DNA of 64,000 nt from Helichrysum umbraculigerum (lineage: Eukaryota; Streptophyta; Magnoliopsida; Asterales; Asteraceae): NCBI GenBank assembly GCA_949592205.1, contig CATIUR010000001.1, positions 46,393,001 to 46,457,000 on the forward strand. The letters are read 5' to 3'. Positions within the stretch are counted from its first letter, which is position 1. Each line of letters begins with the position of its first letter. The translations under genes and the position numbers were made by a program. Below are positions 57,944 to 64,000 of this stretch, piece after piece. A model generated the notes under the pieces. It worked only from the letters and a program-made list of their open reading frames with translations. It did no database searches and had not been told where the DNA came from.

Positions 57944-59610
57944 CCTATCTGTTCAGCACTTGCACTATTTATTACCAAATCCCGAATTTCAAACGTGCAT
58001 ATCCCAAAAACGACAAGTCCAATGACCATGAAAATTTGATGGCACGTGTAAAAAGATATTTCAAACATTTCCTAATTTCCACTTTTCGTAAATTCACGTT
58101 TTATCAAGAATTGGACTAGTGACCTCTTTATAGTCATTTTCGAACCATTCTAAAGACATACCCAATTCCAATCCACCCAACATCAGACTTCAACCTTTTT
58201 ACCACATTTCTAATACCATATTTAGGACTTAATGCCATATTCGCATTCATCATACCCGAACCACAACTCATTCTAGCCGTTTACCCATTAAGTGACCCAT
58301 TTGGGCACTTTAACGACCCGTTTGGGTCTTTACCCAAATAACCACTATTCCAACACCTAAATCACATTTTTTTGACTATTCTAAGTCAACCTAGGCCACT
58401 TTCACTATCAATACTTCAACTTAACCATTAACATCAAAATTTCCATAAAAACCATTATATTCACATTATAGTCATCTAGTGTACAATATCATCATCGCCA
58501 AAACTATCAATGAGTATAACACAACTCATTGACTAATTTAACTTTCACATTTCAACATGTTTGACTTTGACCATCAACATAACATGACTTTCAACTTTAC
58601 ATGTCAAAACATTGTTTCTTTACCCAAAAGGGGTGTACATAACATATCATGAGCATGATTTAAGAAGATTAAAACTTGTTACCATCACATAACAAGCTCT
58701 ACCATTAGGTCCCCATAGGCTTCTTGCCCAAATCAACTTTCTTTTCATTTGCTTCACCTACAAAAATTTAAACTTAACACAATAAGCACATTGCTTAGTA
58801 AGTAATGGACACTTAAACAATAACTTTAACACTTTAACATATTAAGGATCCTTAATCACTTCAACAAGTTAATCACAAAGGATTAACTACTTCCACAAGT
58901 GATAACAATACCATTACTTGGCTAGCATCAAGCTAATGGCATGATAATCACTTACTTTAACAATAATCCCATTACTTACCTTGCTTTTGATTTAAAAAAC
59001 CGCTTGAACCAACTTGAGCAAAATCAATTCCTTTAACACCTAAACACATAATCACATAATTCACATAAATCACTTAACCACATAATCAATTCTTAACTTA
59101 TAACATAGGTGTTAATTCACTAACACCACTTTACTCAATTAACTTGGTTATAACTTTCTTACTTCTTAAACTTTCATTAATTTCAACATCATAGATATTT
59201 TCATATCACTAACTTCATCACTTTCATAATTAATTCCCTTTACAACTTACTAATTTAACAATATCCATAAGCATATGTTTGATTATACATAAACTTTAAC
59301 ATATTAATTTCAATAATCGTGTTAACATCATGTATCTAGCATTATCTTATCCAATTTATGATTAAAACTAAATATCATTCAAAACCCCATAGTTAGGGTT
59401 TAATTCTAACAATTCAAACATCAAATTGAACACAAGAACATGTTAAACATACCTTAAACCTTGAGATTAAGTGATTACAATCACTAATTAGCAAAACCCT
59501 AGTTCAATTCCTTGTTCTTATGATATTTCCTTCTCAAGCCACCCTTTCCCACTCAATACGTGATTTCTTCTGTTTTTAATTATTAGTATACAGTAGAGTA
59601 GTATAGAAGC

Positions 59611-60144
59611 TAGGGGTGTTGTTCAGATAAACTGTTCGGATTTCGGGTTGTTCGGATCGGATTATTCGGATTTTGTAAGTTTATAATTTATCCGTAATCC
59701 AATCCGAATAAGATTCGGATTATTCGGTTTCGGTTTATACGGATTCGGATTGGATTGGTTCGGATTCGGATATTACATTTTTATCCAAATAAGAATATAT
59801 CTTAAACTTCCACGTCTTTAACATAATTTAAACTTCACAAAATAACACTAAAAGCTTTATATAAATCATTATAAGTGATATATATGTTGATTGTATATAA
59901 ATATACTCGTATAAATCATAAATAACATATATATAAAATTATATTTATAAATTTAGTACCTTTTTCGGGTTATTCGGATTATTCGGATTAACCGAATTCA
60001 AAATTATTTATCCGTTATCCAATCCAAATAAGATTCGGATTACTCGGATTCGAGTTATTTGGATACGATTAACCAAATAATCCAATCCGTTTTACCCAAA
60101 TCCGATTAAAGTCGGATCGGATTCGGATATTTTCGACACCCCTA
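59611..60144. mobile_element. hAT-like MITE 2, built of TTCGGATT repeats
   Basis: 534 bp, termini TAGGGGTGT / ACACCCCTA, exact 8-bp target duplication ATAGAAGC (59603-59610 and 60145-60152). The interior is dense degenerate ATTCGGATT/AATCCGAAT in both orientations around an AT-rich core. Non-coding. It lies ~13 bp from the minus-strand TATA box of solo LTR G. Confidence 0.88.
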
Positions 60145-60390
60145 ATAGAAGCAGCATTTTTATACTGCAGCTTACCATTTAAACCCCCAACTTATAGTAC
60201 TGGTCACTTTTAGTCCCTCAACTAACAATTTCATTAAATGGTAAGTCCTATTGACACAAACATCTTACACAATTAGTCCTTCTAAATTAAACGGTTAAAA
60301 TAATATATTTTAAAGTTTTGGAGTTACGAAATTTGGGGCGTTACAAAGAGTAATTGGCCCGCGGCTTGGAATATTCTGGAAGAGCATCTA

Positions 60391-60520
60391 GCCGGTGGCT
60401 GAACAACCCAGCCGGCGGTTGGAAGTTAAATTAGGAAGGCGTTGAAGCACACAGGTTAAATCCGGTTAACTTGGGCAAAAAGGCAACCCAGCCGGCGGCT
60501 GAGACATCCAGCCAGCGGCT
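60391..60520 (+). promoter_or_regulatory. GCCGGCGGCT array upstream of E's TATA box
   Basis: Near-palindromic AGCCGGCGGCTG units at 60391, 60411, 60491 and 60511 (all steps multiples of 20 bp), and a related unit at 60357. The TATA box TATAAATAG starts at 60540. Confidence 0.7.
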
Positions 60521-61290
60521 GGAATTCGGCATAATCAAGTATAAATAGAGGCTCATTCTCAGCCTTTAACCATACGAATTAGATATTCAAAATTCGATTT
60601 AAGGGCTTTATAAACATTTAGGGTAATATTTTGGAGGCTAGGAAGCTAGGGTTTGAAGGTTTTCAACCCCTACGAAGAGCTTGTTTGTCTTTTTGGTTTG
60701 GTTCTTGATCCTTGTATCTTTAATAATGCTTATTAATTGTATTATGGATCTTGTTTACTTGATTTTAATTATGGTATTTCGACCCACTATTGTCGATGGT
60801 TACACGAGATCCGCAATTGGATAAGACAAAAGTATAAACTATAGTTTTCGGTAATCGAAATCTATAGCAAAACATATAAGGAGTTTATATGTATTCGTTC
60901 TTGTGATTATGAAAGACCAAATCATGTCTATATATAGATATACAAAGTGACTATCGATGAAAAGTCACAACCCTTGATGAATGGTTATATCCTATTGTGA
61001 ATGGACACAATATCCTTTATTGTATAAATTTTTACGTTTTAATGAATACCTTGAACATATGTGCATGTTCATTAGCGGTAGTTACATCTCACAAACTGTC
61101 ACATCCTTTGAATGACTTCGACAATTTAGTGACCACGAAATTATGTCACTATTGCAAAGGATCACGATCATACCTTTTGATCTACATTCACAATCTCAGC
61201 ACCTCCGAACTTAGTATAACTTAATCTGAACTCCATTTAGTCTTGATAAATCTCAATTACACTTATATCACCAAATTATACTGGTTAACT

Positions 61291-61640
61291 GGTGGAAGTT
61301 ATTATTTTTGAATTTTGAAATAAATTAGAAAAGAAAAATAATGTGAAAAATAAAAAGACCTAATGCCCGCATGCGCATGTCACATGAGGTACTTTAACGT
61401 TCGCCCATATAAAACGGTATGGCAATTTGCATCTTAAAAGGACCGAGCCTTTAAAGGATGTAAGTGAGAAAAACTAAAAGAAATAGACGAACTGTGTAAC
61501 AGTTTATAAACTATAGGGACGATCTGTGTAAATTATTCCTAAAGTAAGGATTAATTCTACTCATTGAGATATAGTTCAGAGACTATATTTGTAATTTATT
61601 GCTCTAAAATCTAAACTGGAGGCGAGTAGTTACATGATTT
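61291..61640 (+). other. Presumed host intergenic / promoter region
   Basis: AT-rich, no ORF. No convincing TATA box can be singled out. This should contain the promoter of the gene whose leader exon ends at 61721. Confidence 0.4.
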
Positions 61641-61721
61641 CTGTTTATACAATTTTACAAAAAAGCAGAGCAGGGGAGAAGAATCGAAGCAAATTGTTGT
61701 TTGTTTATCTTCAAATTAAAG
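61640..61721 (+). other. Probable 5'-UTR exon of the host gene
   Basis: Purine-rich leader-like sequence (AGCAGAGCAGGGGAGAAG) ending in a donor AAATTAAAG/GTTAAT at 61721/61722. The left boundary is approximate. The downstream intron (61722-62476) ends in TGTATTAG and carries a short GGAAACGACCCATCTT tandem repeat near 62360-62405. Confidence 0.5.
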
Positions 61722-62476
61722 GTTAATTTTCTTTCTAATTTCAATCATATCTTTCGTCGTTTTTGCATCTTAATCTATTCTGTATATGTTAGTTAGGGTT
61801 TCATCCAAAATTAGGCTGTATATTAAATTTGATAATTGAATTGAATGTATATAACTGTAATTAAGATATGAATATTTATATGTATACGTGTAATGGTGTT
61901 ATAAAAGAACTCCAATATTTCTGGAATTTTGTTATTCACTGATTATACAATTTTAGTCTTAGAAGGCCACTTTTATTCACCCAATTATCATTTTATTAGA
62001 ATAGAATCGATGGGTTGTATTGATTTGGGTGTGTTAAGTAGCTGACAAATAGTAACTAATAATTTAATTTTTATTAGAAAGTTCAATATTCTAAACATCT
62101 TTAGTATAAATTGTTTAAAGGAAAAAAAAATTATTACTGACTGAATCCATTTTTATCATGTTGATGGAAAAGAAACATGTTAAGATATGCTTCGAACTTT
62201 TGTAATGAGGCACAAAAAAAGGTCATTGGATTAAAACTAATGGCTGTGGTTTTTCTTTTTCTTTTCATGTTACACTATATTATTATAGGTTCACTTTACG
62301 ATTTGGTCATTTAGGAAACGACCCATGTTTAATATCTTGAAATGCTCCGTATTAATAGGAAACGACCCATCTTGGAAACGACCCATCTTGGAAACGACCC
62401 TTTCTTTATTGTAAGCATTTGCTCGTCCTCCGTATCTGATTTTGTGTTTTTCATGTTAGCTAATTATCTGTATTAG

Positions 62477-62718
62477 GTGTAGACAAGAGATGAGACAACC
62501 TGGGCAGTACGTGGATTCTGGTGGTAATAATGCATATGGTGCTGCTGCCCAAATGCAACGTATGCCAGGTCAGAGAATGGAGCATAAATCGAATAACTAT
62601 CAAGGGCGAGCAGATCATCTCAACGCTGAGAATGAAAAGTCATATGGTGGTGTAAAAGGAGAGGGACAATGGAGATGGGAGAGGGAAAGGGATGGATCAT
62701 CTCATATGTTCAATCAAG
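62477..62718 (+). CDS. First coding exon of a conserved plant gene of unknown function
   Basis: Exon from acceptor TATTAG/GTGTAGAC to donor AATCAAG/GTATGC, with ATG at 62490. The encoded start MRQPGQYVDSGGNNAYGAAA continues through QRMEHKSNNYQGRAD and EGQWRWERERDGSSHMFNQG. I recall similar N-termini (MRQPGQY..., EGQWRWERDG..., SHMFNEGQ) from an uncharacterised, widely conserved plant protein with a later coiled-coil region, but cannot name it. Hydrophilic and probably disordered, with no targeting signal. The remaining exons are to the right of the window or unrecognised in 62719-64000. This is the only host gene supported here. Confidence 0.65.
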
Positions 62719-64000
62719 GTATGCACAACCATTTTAACTTTCTCTTTACTGCTACCCCAGTTTTTGTATCCCTTGTTGCAAATGCTAGATGTGTATAGAT
62801 GTCACAAACTTGTCAATAAAATGTTTTTGGGTCAAAAGGGCCTAGTATGTGTCGGTGAAAACAGGTTGGGTTGGCCAGAAACTCTTTTTAAACAGATAAA
62901 TTAGTGTGTCAGATATAGTTACAAATTAATTAGGAGGTTTTATGCACTTACAATACACTTCCGTAACTTCTTATCCTTTTGACCCATTTTCTTTTTATTT
63001 TTTAACCTTTTCAACATAAACGTAACCCAAATTGATAAATGGGTCCAAAGTCCCATCTTTAGTTGTGTATTCAGCATATGTACGGGCGGGTCAGGCAACG
63101 GCTCAAAACAATTTCGGGTTGAAACAGGTTTAGCTCATGGGTTAAACGTGTTTGGGTCAAAATGGGTAGGGTATCATTTCTTACTCAATATAGCGAACTT
63201 ATAATTTGAATATTCTAAACTAAAATAATTCTATAATTGATAAATCTTGTTTAAATATCAAAAGGCAATAACAAATAAAATCATTATAGTATATTACCCA
63301 CCCCTTTCTCGAAGTTACTCCACCCATGTTTAGTAATTGTTTTACAATCACAATAGCTCCATCAGAAAGTAATTGGAAAGTGGTGTTGGTGGCTTCAAGT
63401 CGTATGTGACGGAGGCAAACCACTAATAAAGCCGCGCTTTTGTCCGACTTTTTGGTGTTGACGGTTTAAATCTGTACGTAGTAGTGGTGAAATAGTTTAT
63501 TATGACTACAACTATTCTATGATATAGTGAAATAGTTTTTTTTGTGAAACATTCAAATAGTTTATTGTATTTACACCCGTACCTACTGTTTACAACTAAT
63601 CTATGAAATAGTGAAATAGTTTATTGGGTTTATAGTTTGGTTATGTATTGAACTTTACATGTTTAACTATTGTGTGTAGTGAAGTTTCAAACTGTCTATT
63701 GTATGTATCAAACTCATAAAAATGTCTATTGTATGTGGTGGATGACCTGAAACCTATTGCTTGGTGACGTGGAACAAGTTAACCTTAGGTGGCCGTGAGT
63801 TGTCTATACATATGGATTATAATAAACTAATTATTTAAGTTTTAATAATTAGTTAAAGACAAAGTAATACAAAACTTGTACATAGAGCTTATAAGATTGT
63901 ACATGACACAACCCCAAACGCCAAAAATTCAAAACATCCGCACATTGAGAGATTCCTTTTTCTTCTTCGTGAGAACACCAGCAACATTTTTCATGAAATA
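62719..64000 (+). other. Intron or downstream sequence of the host gene
   Basis: No recognisable exon. 62825-63180 has degenerate GGGTCAAAA/TTTGACCC blocks in both orientations, suggesting a decayed MITE-like insertion without identifiable ends. 63480-63640 has repeated GTGAAATAGTTTATT units. Confidence 0.45.

Larger units (their letters stand above)
57643..60345 (-). mobile_element. Solo LTR G with embedded MITE
   Basis: Ends TGAAACACCCCAAAA and TTTGGGGCGTTACA (inverted-repeat-like), exact target duplication AAGAG (57638-57642 and 60346-60350). About 2.16 kb without the MITE. The minus strand has TATAAAAA at 60157-60164 and leader-like sequence beyond the MITE, which suggests minus orientation. 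A T18 run follows the left end. No coding sequence; the 61-aa frame at 57934-58119 is unsupported. Confidence 0.82.
27941..61290 (+). mobile_element. Element E: old Athila/Tat-lineage element (3' half, heavily interrupted)
   Basis: Plus-strand integrase (27941-31418), 3' UTR (31419-32663 and 56798-57352) and 3' LTR (from 57353). Its 5' half is left of the window, beyond element A. The right end is not defined, because no partner LTR is present; about 61290 is a guess. Interrupted by A, F, MITE 1, B and G, each with its own target duplication. This is the oldest layer and the only member here with Athila-type integrase. Confidence 0.75.
57353..61290 (+). repeat. Element E 3' LTR (right end uncertain)
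   Basis: Starts TGATAGCATC after the polypurine-like tract. Interrupted by G (57643-60345). It resumes with a GCCGGCGGCT array (60391-60520), TATA box TATAAATAG at 60540-60548 and a leader-like stretch. The end is placed at ~61290 only because sequence style changes there. The 75-aa frame at 60997-61224 is unsupported. Confidence 0.6.

Noticed and set aside
60997..61224. 75-aa ORF with a hydrophobic start
   Set aside because: AT-rich sequence near the end of E's LTR; chance frame with no homology I recognise.
62825..63180. Third MITE with TTTGACCC/GGGTCAAA blocks
   Set aside because: Suggestive repeats in both orientations, but I could not find matching termini or a target duplication.

Overview
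This window is plant nuclear DNA, almost certainly from an Asteraceae-type dicot. The Tekay-like gag-pol and the SIRE-like Copia proteins read like the versions I know from Tanacetum, Artemisia and lettuce; that attribution is from memory, not from a search. About 95% of the window is nested LTR retrotransposons. Only the last ~2.5 kb looks like host single-copy sequence, with the 5' end of one spliced gene. There are no rRNA or tRNA genes and no CRISPR array.

Layout. (1) 1-9948: SIRE-type Ty1/Copia element, minus strand, entering from the left: start of an env-like third ORF (1-325), pol (2649-6092), gag (6082-8892), tRNA-iMet primer site, 5' LTR (9353-9948). It sits in the 3' LTR of element A. 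(2) 9949-27940: element A, minus strand, Athila-related and non-autonomous, with one 450-aa ORF. Its 5' LTR is split exactly at the TATA box by element D (16694-27155, plus strand), a Tekay-like chromovirus with TSD CTATT. (3) 27941-about 61290: remains of element E, plus strand, an Athila/Tat-lineage element with integrase, 3' UTR and 3' LTR, whose 5' part is left of the window. E is broken by A, by solo LTR F (28633-30974, TSD GCTTG), by a hAT-like MITE (32215-32565), by element B (32664-56797, TSD AAGTC) and by solo LTR G (57643-60345, TSD AAGAG). G carries a second MITE (59611-60144, TSD ATAGAAGC). (4) Element B, minus strand, encodes gag, protease and an acidic linker followed by an unfamiliar repeated helical domain instead of RT-RNaseH-integrase. 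It is split by element C (41853-54157, plus strand, TSD TATCA), which carries a 489-aa ORF homologous to B's extra domain and an ATHILA-ORF1-like gene behind its own apparent promoter and intron. (5) About 61290-64000: host DNA with a 5'-UTR exon, an intron and the first coding exon of a conserved plant gene.

Insertion order from the nesting: E first; then A, B, F, G and the MITEs in E; then D and the SIRE element in A, and C in B. Both LTRs of B, C and D are present and near-identical by eye, so these insertions are recent.

The most interesting content is the A/B/C family. The three share LTR termini, a tRNA-Asp-like primer site, about 2 kb of 3' non-coding sequence and LTR promoter arrays of the palindrome CCGTATACGG spaced 20-21 bp, yet each carries a different coding cassette and none carries RT or integrase. 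B and C share a new domain built from tandem repeats. Several LTRs also show covarying hairpin arrays, and the downstream ORFs of two unrelated elements start right at strong 3' splice sites.
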